A stretch of DNA of 9,918 bases. Origin: Desulfobacteraceae bacterium. GTDB lineage: Bacteria > Desulfobacterota > Desulfobacteria > Desulfobacterales > JAUWMJ01. Where the stretch lies: contig JAUWOH010000093.1 of NCBI GenBank assembly GCA_030612225.1, positions 1 to 9,918 on the forward strand. The letters are read 5' to 3'. Under the pieces are notes generated by a model. That model was not told the DNA's origin. It made no database searches and was given only the letters and a program-made list of their open reading frames with translations. Every line of letters starts with the position of its first letter. Position 1 is the first letter of the stretch. Position numbers and translations under genes: made by a program. Of the stretch, positions 1-6,064 are shown one piece after another.

Positions 1-16
1 CGGAGAAGCAAATAAA

Positions 17-493
17 ATGGGAAAATCCAAAGACCGCCCCAAAATTCTGGTAATCCATGGCCCTAATTTGAATATGCTCGGTAAAAGAGAGGCGGATATA
101 TACGGTAAATCAACGCTCGATGAGATTAATGCTGACCTGATAAAAACAGGAGAAAATGCCGGGCTTTCAGTTGAAACATTCCAGTCGAATCATGAAGGGG
201 CTGTTGTTGATAAAATCCAGCAGGCAGTCGATGGTTACAGCGGCCTTATCATTAATCCTGCTGCCTTTACTCATACAAGTATCGCTATCCGTGATGCACT
301 TTTACTTCTGGATATGCCAATAATCGAACTTCACATATCCAATATTTACAAAAGGGAACCCTTTCGTCATACATCAATGATCTCCGATGTTGCAACTGCC
401 ATTATCGCAGGTTTTGGGGCATACGGCTATACAATGGCGCTTGAAGCCTTAATCAGGATGATTCGTAGCGATACCCTACGCCGTGAACCGTAG
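17..493 (+). CDS. aroQ: 3-dehydroquinate dehydratase, type II
   Basis: Catalyses dehydration of 3-dehydroquinate to 3-dehydroshikimate, the third step of the shikimate pathway, in the cytoplasm; type II enzymes are usually dodecamers. The 158-residue protein carries the family blocks in order: GPNLNMLGKRE (15-25) with active-site R24 and the catalytic tyrosine Y29, QSNHEG (56-61), NPAAFTHTS (80-88) with N80 and H86, and ELHISN (104-109) with the catalytic histidine H106, then R117. All expected active-site residues are present. The usual length is about 145-150 residues; the extra tail (about 147-158, RMIRSDTLRREP) is encoded antisense to the 3' end of the convergent response regulator. The start is ATG at 17, preceded by GGAG at 2-5, a long but usable spacing. 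Upstream context lies outside the window. Function is assigned with high confidence. Confidence 0.96.
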   Translation: MGKSKDRPKILVIHGPNLNMLGKREADIYGKSTLDEINADLIKTGENAGLSVETFQSNHEGAVVDKIQQAVDGYSGLIINPAAFTHTSIAIRDALLLLDMPIIELHISNIYKREPFRHTSMISDVATAIIAGFGAYGYTMALEALIRMIRSDTLRREP

Positions 494-1163
494 TTATAAC
501 TGTCGGGTGACCGGGATCCGGTTCTATTTTCTTTCTAAGCTGGGCAATATGCTGATCCAGGGTGCGGGTTGTACCAAAAAAGTCTACTCCCCAAACGGCA
601 TTCAAAAGCCGGTCCCTGCTTAATACTTCGCTGGGATGGGAGTAGAAGTATTTTAAAAGCTGAAGTTCCCTGTCTGAAAGGTCAACAACTCTCTTGCCTT
701 TTCTAATCCTGTATTGAATTGCATCGATTAGAACACTTCCAAATTTAAAACTGTCAGGGGTTTTATCTTCCTGAACAACAGGTTTTTTACTTCTCATGGA
801 ACGTCTCAAAACGGCCGAAATCCTGGCAAGAAGTTCATGAACGCCAAAAGGCTTTGTGATATAATCATCCGCACCCAACTGTAACCCAACTACTTTGTCA
901 ATCTCTTCACCTTTGGCAGTAAGTATTATAACAGGCACATCTTCGTTTTGCGAACGGATCTCCCTGCAAACATCATATCCGCTCTTGCCGGGCATCATGA
1001 TATCTAATATCACAAGATCATATTTATCCTTTTCGAACATCTTAAGCGCTTGAATTCCATCAGCAGCCCCTGCAGCGTGGTATCCTTCACTTTCAAGAGT
1101 GTCTATTAGACCTGTACGTATATTGTGATCATCTTCCGCTACTAGGATACTTATTGAATTCAT
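453..1163 (-). CDS. OmpR/PhoB-family response regulator
   Basis: Two-domain DNA-binding response regulator of 236 residues, normal for the family. The receiver domain (about 4-118) has the acidic pair D11/D12, phospho-acceptor D54 in LDIMMPG, T82 and K104 in KPF. After a basic linker (about 119-138) comes a C-terminal winged helix (about 140-234) ending in the typical TVHGVGYRYE hairpin. It would be phosphorylated by a partner kinase, most likely the one at 1817-3490, and bind direct repeats near promoters. No convincing Shine-Dalgarno precedes the ATG; the bases just upstream read GACAACTATT. The start is supported because the receiver fold begins at residue 4. Kinase and regulator are separated by a 653-bp insertion-bearing gap, so this gene probably has its own promoter, which I could not place. 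Its last 41 bp overlap aroQ tail to tail. The physiological stimulus is unknown. Confidence 0.95.
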   Translation of the reverse strand: MNSISILVAEDDHNIRTGLIDTLESEGYHAAGAADGIQALKMFEKDKYDLVILDIMMPGKSGYDVCREIRSQNEDVPVIILTAKGEEIDKVVGLQLGADDYITKPFGVHELLARISAVLRRSMRSKKPVVQEDKTPDSFKFGSVLIDAIQYRIRKGKRVVDLSDRELQLLKYFYSHPSEVLSRDRLLNAVWGVDFFGTTRTLDQHIAQLRKKIEPDPGHPTVITTVHGVGYRYESS

Positions 1164-1218
1164 AATAGTTGTCTATTTTTAGTTGTTTCGTCCCCGTTCT
1201 TTATTTCTTAAAGGCTAT

Positions 1219-1631
1219 GAACATCGAACATCGAACGTCCAACGTCGAATTTTAAATAAGGTACTCAAGTTTCACACCCCTGATTTCCGGTACTGTTAAG
1301 ACGGTAAGGGTTAAAAATAACATTCTTAAAGCGAAATCATTTGCTTATATTGTGCAACCGGCACCCAGTGGGTCATATGATATGGTCAGGCGCAAACAAG
1401 ATATAACATATTGGATTGAATAAGGTATCAAGCATCAATCTTATATTTATTGATTGGCGCCGTCGTTAAAATCACCGGCAGTATATTTCGCTTTAATAAT
1501 TTATTTTTAGCTCTTACCGTCTATGGCGTTGGATAAACTAAAGGGTGCGAAACTTGAGTAAGGTATTCTGCCAATTTATAAACCGGCGGAGCGGAGCGAT
1601 TTCATCATTCGATGTTCAACGTTCGATGTTC
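1219..1631. repeat. Fold-back repeat E1, interrupted by a MITE
   Basis: The left arm (1219-1250) is a degenerate tandem of the word GAACATC/GAACGTC. The right arm (1607-1631) is the same word in inverted orientation (TTCGATGTTCAACGTTCGA). Between them, once the inserted element 1263-1559 and one copy of its target duplication are removed, lies a core of about 50 bp. This core has AAGGTATTCT, TTTATAAA and the 12-mer GGAGCGGAGCGA (1588-1599). The same core elements, in the same order, occur in the fold-back repeat at 7313-7503, where the terminal arrays use another word. The pre-insertion length would be about 111 bp. It encodes no protein, and whether it is mobile or a structured RNA is not known. 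Confidence 0.7.
1258..1564. mobile_element. MITE-like non-autonomous element with 5-bp TSD
   Basis: The element body is 1263-1559 (297 bp). Its ends are 17-bp inverted repeats differing at one base: ACTCAAGTTTCACACCC at 1263-1279 and GGGTGCGAAACTTGAGT at 1543-1559. The inner part of the arms is also inverted and well conserved: 1299-1337 against 1485-1522, starting AGACGGTAAG and ending AAAGCGAAAT on both arms, with only a few differences. AAGGT is directly repeated on both sides (1258-1262 and 1560-1564), as expected for a target-site duplication. The roughly 147-bp centre has no long reading frame. It would need a transposase in trans; the parent insertion sequence was not recognised. The paired arms would also fold into a long hairpin if transcribed. 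Confidence 0.75.
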
Positions 1632-1784
1632 AATAAACGCTTTACTCTGCCATTAAATATTCTCTTATCATAAACATTTTATTTCTTAATCATATGACCA
1701 TGCTATTAAGAGAGGAAATTAAAAACATTGTTCTTTCTCTTTTTGATACTATTGAGCACATTTATTCTCGCCGGAACTGTAAAA

Positions 1785-1828
1785 CCTTTTAATGTCGCTC
1801 GGGCATAGCCCGAGGTTTAATTAAAAGG
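1785..1828 (-). terminator. Compound hairpin across the kinase stop codon
   Basis: CCTTTTAAT (1785-1793) pairs perfectly with ATTAAAAGG (1820-1828). Inside this 9-bp outer stem, after a small internal loop, is a 7-bp GC-rich stem CTCGGGC/GCCCGAG (1798-1804, 1808-1814) with a 3-base loop. The outer stem includes the last kinase codons, and the stop codon lies in the internal loop. On the minus strand the structure is followed by TTTTAC, a short T run, so intrinsic termination is plausible but not textbook. Confidence 0.45.
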
Positions 1829-3490
1829 AATTTGAACAATAAAGCAACTTCCCCCTCCTTCACGTAGCCTGTACAGCAGGTCACCGCCCAGGTCACGCAA
1901 AAGCCTGCGCGAAATACTAAGCCCCAGCCCGGAGCCGGGTTTCCCGGCAGTCAATGAATCGTCCACACGGTGGAATTTTTTAAAGATACTTTCCCTGTGT
2001 GCAAACGGCACTCCTGGTCCCCTATCCACGACCTGCAACTCACAATATTCTTTACGAACTTTAAGGGTTATTGAAAGTTCTTTTCCTTCAGAGGCATATT
2101 TTATCGCATTGTCCAGAAGATTTAGCAGAACCTGTTCCATAGCATCCCGGTCGGTTTCCACAATAATATTTTTATCCGGAATATTTTCTTTAAGCACCAG
2201 ACCTGCCTTATGAATTCGCAAGCTGTGCGCTTTTATGGTTTCACAGAGAAAAACTGCCATATCGAGCTTTTCAAGATGATACTTCTTACTCCCCTGCTCC
2301 AGACGACTGAAATCGAGCACATTATTAACAAGCCTTGTAAGGCGCTGACTTTCTGTAACTATAACCTTAAGATAATGTTTTTTCTTATCCGGATTTTTTA
2401 TCCTGTCAGTGCTTAACAGTTCTGCATACATGTGAATACTTGTAAGTGGCGTTTTGAGTTCGTGGGATACGCTGGAAACAAAAGATGTTTTCTGTCTTGC
2501 ATCTTTTAGATTGTTATGCGCTTGCCACATCAGCAAAGAACCGCCAAGAACGATAGCAACGATAAATATTGCAAGAAGTATCCCTGAGAGCACGATAAAT
2601 CCTCTCCCTGACCGGGTCATCATAGTTCCATCAATAAAATAGACAGCTACCTGCCAGTGTGGTAAACTTGGCGCAAGAGATACCGTTATATCAGGCCTGG
2701 TGCCGGTTTTAAGCCCGGCTTTTCCTGCCTGATGCAAAACTTTGCCATTGCCGTCAATAATAGCGTAAACCATGCCCTCCGAAAGTGCTTCCGTTAAAGG
2801 AAAATCGGTTATAAGCCTGGAAAGCAGAGTCATAACCTCAAGCTCCACTCCGTATACAAGACCTCCAGACTCTTTCCTGACCCATCCCAGGATATACAGG
2901 TTGTTTGCCTCAAACCAGGGAATCCAACCTGCACTTTCCCGTGAAGCTTCTTTAAAATCTCCTCCGGAACTCTGATACTCCCCGGCAGTTTGCCTGGCCC
3001 TTTCAACGAGTTTTTGTCGCCGTATCTTTTTTTGTCTTCTCCCTTGGTTTTCAACCAGACCGGTTTGTTCTTCTTCGGCTCCTGAATTCTTCCAGGGAAT
3101 GCGACCTGAAATAAGCGAACTATAGCGCAGGATAAATCTTCTTTCTTCAGAGGTTGTATAACTTCCTGGCTTTTGCTTTTGCAAACCAACCTTTTGATTC
3201 CATATGAAAGAGTTTCTGACAAGAGGATTGCGTTCTTCCCATGAAATAAGTATATCTTCCAGCTTCTCTATGGGAATACGTTTTAGCGCTTCAGTAAGAC
3301 CATCTTCCACAGCTTCAACAGTTAATTGCAGCGAATCACCTATGGCATGCGCCCTGTCCTGCGCGGACAGCCTCACCTCCTGGTTAATACGTCTCTGCTC
3401 GTTGCGAAGCAGTTTAAATGCTGCTGCACCAACAACCAGTGTAGGCATCAGTAAGAGCAACCAGAAAATTATAATGGAACGTCTTTTCAT
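1817..3490 (-). CDS. Membrane-bound sensor histidine kinase
   Basis: Inner-membrane sensor of 557 residues with classic topology: TM1 at about 5-27, a large periplasmic region of about 270 residues, TM2 at about 298-323, then the cytoplasmic kinase. The HisKA H-box is SHELKTPLT (342-350) with phospho-acceptor H343. The ATPase domain shows the N box (NLLDNAIKY, 457-465), G1 (DRGPGVP, 489-495), F box (FKKF, 503-506) and G2 (GSGLGL, 519-524), so it should be fully active. The periplasmic region has no family I recognise and contains a strongly basic stretch (about 151-166) near its middle. The partner is very probably the regulator at 453-1163. The start is ATG at 3490, placed just before a signal-anchor-like segment; no Shine-Dalgarno is visible. 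The upstream gap holds a possible promoter and a hairpin. The signal sensed is unknown. Confidence 0.94.
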   Translation of the reverse strand: MKRRSIIIFWLLLLMPTLVVGAAAFKLLRNEQRRINQEVRLSAQDRAHAIGDSLQLTVEAVEDGLTEALKRIPIEKLEDILISWEERNPLVRNSFIWNQKVGLQKQKPGSYTTSEERRFILRYSSLISGRIPWKNSGAEEEQTGLVENQGRRQKKIRRQKLVERARQTAGEYQSSGGDFKEASRESAGWIPWFEANNLYILGWVRKESGGLVYGVELEVMTLLSRLITDFPLTEALSEGMVYAIIDGNGKVLHQAGKAGLKTGTRPDITVSLAPSLPHWQVAVYFIDGTMMTRSGRGFIVLSGILLAIFIVAIVLGGSLLMWQAHNNLKDARQKTSFVSSVSHELKTPLTSIHMYAELLSTDRIKNPDKKKHYLKVIVTESQRLTRLVNNVLDFSRLEQGSKKYHLEKLDMAVFLCETIKAHSLRIHKAGLVLKENIPDKNIIVETDRDAMEQVLLNLLDNAIKYASEGKELSITLKVRKEYCELQVVDRGPGVPFAHRESIFKKFHRVDDSLTAGKPGSGLGLSISRRLLRDLGGDLLYRLREGGGSCFIVQIPFN

Positions 3491-3512
3491 AGGCAGGCAT
3501 GCTAAAAATTGT

Positions 3513-3542
3513 ACCCTAATCGAGTCAAAACTCGATCAGGGT
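3513..3542 (-). terminator. Long hairpin in the kinase leader / after the VWA gene
   Basis: The arms ACCCTAATCGAGT (3513-3525) and ACTCGATCAGGGT (3530-3542) pair at 12 of 13 positions around a 4-base loop. On the minus strand the stem is followed within a few bases by AATTTTT. It could terminate transcripts coming from the VWA gene, which ends about 137 bp upstream. It also lies between a possible kinase promoter and the kinase start, so leader attenuation is an alternative reading. Confidence 0.5.
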
Positions 3543-3558
3543 TGTTTGTTGTGGGTTG

Positions 3559-3588
3559 AATTTAGCATTTTCGCTCGATTGTTGTCAA
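3559..3588 (-). promoter_or_regulatory. Possible sigma70-type promoter for the kinase
   Basis: On the minus strand a perfect TTGACA (plus-strand 3583-3588) is followed by an 18-bp spacer and TAAATT (plus-strand 3559-3564), a weak -10. Transcription would begin near 3552, giving a leader of about 60 bases that contains the hairpin 3513-3542. This is a pattern match only. The flank also has an inverted GTTGTCA/TGACAAC pair (3581-3587, 3615-3621) and a perfect 14-bp palindrome AACAATTAATTGTT at 3648-3661, which could be operators. Confidence 0.35.
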
Positions 3589-3678
3589 AAGTCCGTTGCC
3601 GTAATTTGTTATACTGACAACGGGCAGATGACATTTTAAATACCACGAACAATTAATTGTTGCAAATCCTCTATCTTA

Positions 3679-5049
3679 TTATTTGCTCATCTGCTGATTT
3701 TTCATCTGGTATGAATCGGTACGAAGAACTTTTCTATATTTCTTTGTCATTCCCTGTTTTTCTATCTGGCCAGCCTGAATTTCCATTTCTTCAGCTCTTT
3801 TTAGAAGCTCTTCATCGTTGTGTTCCTGCCCGATTTCCTTTAATTTGTTTGCAGATCTTTTCAGTTCCGACACAGCTTCATTTTTCTTTCCCTCATCTGA
3901 AAGCGAGATAGCTCTTTCCTGAGAAATGGCATTAAGATTAAAGTAATACTCCCTTTGCACAGCAATATTGGTTGACTTTTTCACTTTTATCCTGTCTTTA
4001 CTGAATCTTGCATAAACACGCCCGGATGAAGTTTCTTTTTTCTGAGTAAAGGGGTTCTCGTAGGATACATTTACATATGCAATATCTTTTTTTTCACCAC
4101 TCTTTCCTACGGGAATTTCCACTTCTATCAAAGCATATTTTTCCTGGCTTCCGTAAAGCTGATTCAATGACAATTCCACAAATCGTCCCTTGATCCTTCC
4201 TTCGCGTCCGATGATATTCAGAGGTTTTACGCCATTCGGACATTCAATAATCAGATGGACCTTCTTTGCAACCACGCTGAGAACATCTCCAAGTTCAGCC
4301 GTAAAAATTCTCGGAAGATCCCTGCTCGATTCCACAAAATAGGTATTTCCATCACTATTTTGTGAAAGGCGCGTCATCAGATCTTCATTGTAATCAGTTC
4401 CGACTCCAACTGTAGTAACAGATATGCCCTCCTTAATCAGAGCTGCACCGAGCCTTCCCAGATCTTCCGGGCTGCTTGGCCCTACGTTGGCAATTCCGTC
4501 AGATAATAGAATAATACGATGCACGTAATTGCCGTCGAGATTTTTCCTGACTTCCGCAGCCCCCTGGCTAACGCCTCCGAAAAGTGCTGTATTGCCTCCT
4601 GATCGAATCTGTCTAATCCGTCCCTCAATCCATTCAATATTTGTTGCGTGTTGAGCTGATACAACTGTCGATACATTGTGATCGTAAACAACAACCGAAA
4701 ACATATCCATGGGTCCAAGATGCCTTAAAGCTTCAATTGCAGCATCCTTTGCCCGTTCCAGCTTTTGTCCTGCCATTGATCCTGACCGATCGAGTACAAT
4801 AGCAAGATTAACTGCCGGTCGCATACTTTTTTCCGGAGGTGGCGGCGCATCCAGTGTTATCTTTACTACAGCCTTTTGAGCTCCACCCGCAGGCAAAACT
4901 GCTCTATCTATTTCAACCCTGCATTTTACACCGGATTCCGAAACTCCCGCATCCACCTGTATAACAATAGATAGCACTGCACAGAAACCAATTAAAGCAA
5001 CAATTCTCATTCTCCAGTTTTTCTTTTTTCCTTTTTTTAAATTTTTCAT
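3679..5049 (-). CDS. Secreted von Willebrand factor type A protein
   Basis: A 456-residue exported protein. A basic n-region (1-15) and hydrophobic stretch (about 15-31) form a signal peptide, probably cut after VDA (residue 34); the hydrophobic run could instead act as an anchor. The VWA domain (about 80-255) has an intact metal-ion-dependent adhesion site: D87-R-S89-G-S91, T154 in GGNTAL, and D184 in LLSDG. This fits the COG2304-type VWA proteins that bind protein partners through Mg2+. A beta-rich region follows (about 260-355), then a charged helical C-terminus (about 365-440) that could form a coiled coil or TPR-like hairpin. The start is ATG with a strong AAGGAGAT seven bases upstream. 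It is divergent from the exporter genes and upstream of the kinase on the same strand. Its ligand or partner is not known; a role in envelope or lipoprotein assembly is a guess from position. Confidence 0.88.
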   Translation of the reverse strand: MKNLKKGKKKNWRMRIVALIGFCAVLSIVIQVDAGVSESGVKCRVEIDRAVLPAGGAQKAVVKITLDAPPPPEKSMRPAVNLAIVLDRSGSMAGQKLERAKDAAIEALRHLGPMDMFSVVVYDHNVSTVVSAQHATNIEWIEGRIRQIRSGGNTALFGGVSQGAAEVRKNLDGNYVHRIILLSDGIANVGPSSPEDLGRLGAALIKEGISVTTVGVGTDYNEDLMTRLSQNSDGNTYFVESSRDLPRIFTAELGDVLSVVAKKVHLIIECPNGVKPLNIIGREGRIKGRFVELSLNQLYGSQEKYALIEVEIPVGKSGEKKDIAYVNVSYENPFTQKKETSSGRVYARFSKDRIKVKKSTNIAVQREYYFNLNAISQERAISLSDEGKKNEAVSELKRSANKLKEIGQEHNDEELLKRAEEMEIQAGQIEKQGMTKKYRKVLRTDSYQMKNQQMSK

Positions 5050-5144
5050 TTTGATCTCCTTTTTCCATTAGTGAACGTTATATCCAACATGCTAAACTTG
5101 CCCCATATTAAATCACTATGGAAAATAATTGTCGTCATCAAATG

Positions 5145-5171
5145 GTAAAACAATTGTAAAAAGAATGTAAA
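5145..5171. promoter_or_regulatory. Triple GTAAA direct repeat, OmpR/CpxR-type operator
   Basis: GTAAA occurs at 5145, 5156 and 5167, exactly 11 bp apart, so all three lie on one face of the helix. OmpR-family regulators bind tandem direct repeats of about this period; E. coli CpxR recognises paired GTAAA words and the Pho box uses 11-bp units. The third repeat ends one base before the -35 of the proposed plus-strand promoter, an activator-like position. The site lies in the shared divergent region, so it could act on both the VWA gene and the exporter. That the regulator at 453-1163 binds here is inference. Confidence 0.55.
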
Positions 5172-5172
5172 G

Positions 5173-5202
5173 TCAACAAACGGATTAAAAATCGAATATT
5201 AT
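5173..5202 (+). promoter_or_regulatory. Likely promoter of the exporter operon
   Basis: A weak -35 TCAACA (5173-5178), an 18-bp spacer and a good -10 TATTAT (5197-5202, one base off TATAAT) predict a start near 5209 and a leader of about 73 bases. The poor -35 next to upstream GTAAA repeats suits activator-dependent transcription. The leader contains GTAAAA-N6-TTTTAC (5216-5233), a small inverted repeat that also carries a GTAAA word. Confidence 0.45.
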
Positions 5203-5282
5203 TGTTGATGATTTTGTAAAAGTCTGATTTTACTCATTTGGTTAGAAAATTTGCCTTTTTTTAAAACCTTCAGGAGTCGATT

Positions 5283-6044
5283 ATGTGCAAAAAATTAATT
5301 ATAACTGTTTTTTTACCATTATTTATTGTTTTTATATCCAATACATATTCTGTGGCCCAGGATGCCCGGGCTATAGTAAAAGAAGGTTTTAATTATATGC
5401 GGGGTAAGTCTTCTTTTTCCGTAGTTGATATGACCATTCATCGCCCGAATTGGGAAAGAAAAATGACCATTGAAGCATGGACAAAGGGGCTTAAAAACAG
5501 CCTTTTCAGGATAATTGCACCGGCAAAAGATAAAGACAACGGCACACTTAAAAGGGGAAGAGAAATGTGGATGTATAATCCCAAGATCAACCGTGTAATC
5601 AAGCTTCCCCCATCAATGATGTCCCAGGCCTGGATGGGATCTGACTTTTCCAATAATGATCTTTCCAAAACCGATACCCTTATCGATGAATACATACATA
5701 CCATTACCGGGACCCAGACCCATGACGGAAAAAAGGTTTATCTGATTAAATCGATACCCAAGCCCGACGCACCAGTGGTATGGGGTATGCAAAAACTTAA
5801 GATTCGAGAAGACTATGTCTTTCTTGCCCAGGAGTTTTATGACGAGGATTTCAAACTGGTCAAGGTCATGACAACGTTACAGATCAGGATGTTGGGAGGG
5901 AAAATGTTTCCCAAGATATGGAGAATGCAAAAAGCTGAAACAACAGATGAGTATACAGAATTGAATTATAAAAAACTCTCCTTTAAAAAGAATCTAAAGG
6001 ACAGCCTTTTTACAATATCCAATCTAAAAAACCCTAGGAGATAG
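5283..6044 (+). CDS. LolA-like outer-membrane lipoprotein-sorting protein
   Basis: A 253-residue exported protein of the 'outer membrane lipoprotein-sorting protein' family (LolA-like beta-sheet fold, related to LolA/LolB). Residues 1-25 form a signal peptide with a probable SVA|QD cut; C2 is not in a lipobox, so the mature protein should be soluble in the periplasm. The family hallmark is the block around 93-126: REMWMYNP, then INRVIKLPPSMM, then QAWMGSDFSNNDL. Its role would be to carry a hydrophobic cargo such as a lipoprotein from the inner-membrane permeases encoded next to it. The ATG has AGGAG (5272-5276) at good spacing. It is the first gene of a plus-strand set, with only 20 bp to the next gene. 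The cargo is not evident from the sequence. Confidence 0.88.
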   Translation: MCKKLIITVFLPLFIVFISNTYSVAQDARAIVKEGFNYMRGKSSFSVVDMTIHRPNWERKMTIEAWTKGLKNSLFRIIAPAKDKDNGTLKRGREMWMYNPKINRVIKLPPSMMSQAWMGSDFSNNDLSKTDTLIDEYIHTITGTQTHDGKKVYLIKSIPKPDAPVVWGMQKLKIREDYVFLAQEFYDEDFKLVKVMTTLQIRMLGGKMFPKIWRMQKAETTDEYTELNYKKLSFKKNLKDSLFTISNLKNPRR

Positions 6045-6064
6045 CCTCAGGAGATAAAAGATTC

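Larger units (their letters stand above)
1164..1816. other. Gene-free, repeat-rich gap between kinase and regulator
   Basis: This 653-bp stretch has no credible coding sequence. It contains a fold-back repeat (1219-1631) interrupted by a MITE-like element (1263-1559), then AT-rich unique sequence (1632-1784), and a hairpin at the kinase stop codon (1785-1828). A two-component pair is normally adjacent or overlapping, so the gap is most simply explained by insertions that accumulated between them. The short stretch 1164-1218 must hold the regulator's leader, but no good -35/-10 pair was found there. Confidence 0.8.

Noticed and set aside
1338..1484. Centre of the MITE as a remnant transposase gene
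   Set aside because: Short stops in all frames and no transposase motif; only a few small hairpins such as ATCAAT/ATTGAT are visible.
1219..1631. CRISPR array
   Set aside because: The repeated words are 7-12 bp, degenerate and inverted between the two sides, with no unique spacers of regular length.
1694..1792. 32-codon plus-strand frame (MTMLLREEIKN...) in the kinase-regulator gap
   Set aside because: It has no Shine-Dalgarno, overlaps the kinase 3' hairpin, and is as short as expected by chance in AT-rich DNA.
2830..3222. 130-codon minus-strand frame within the kinase
   Set aside because: Alternative reading frame of the kinase periplasmic region; the kinase frame is continuous and has all expected motifs.
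3204..3617. 137-codon plus-strand frame opposite the kinase start
   Set aside because: It is antisense to a clear signal-anchor and periplasmic domain, is rich in serine, and has no ribosome-binding site or motif.
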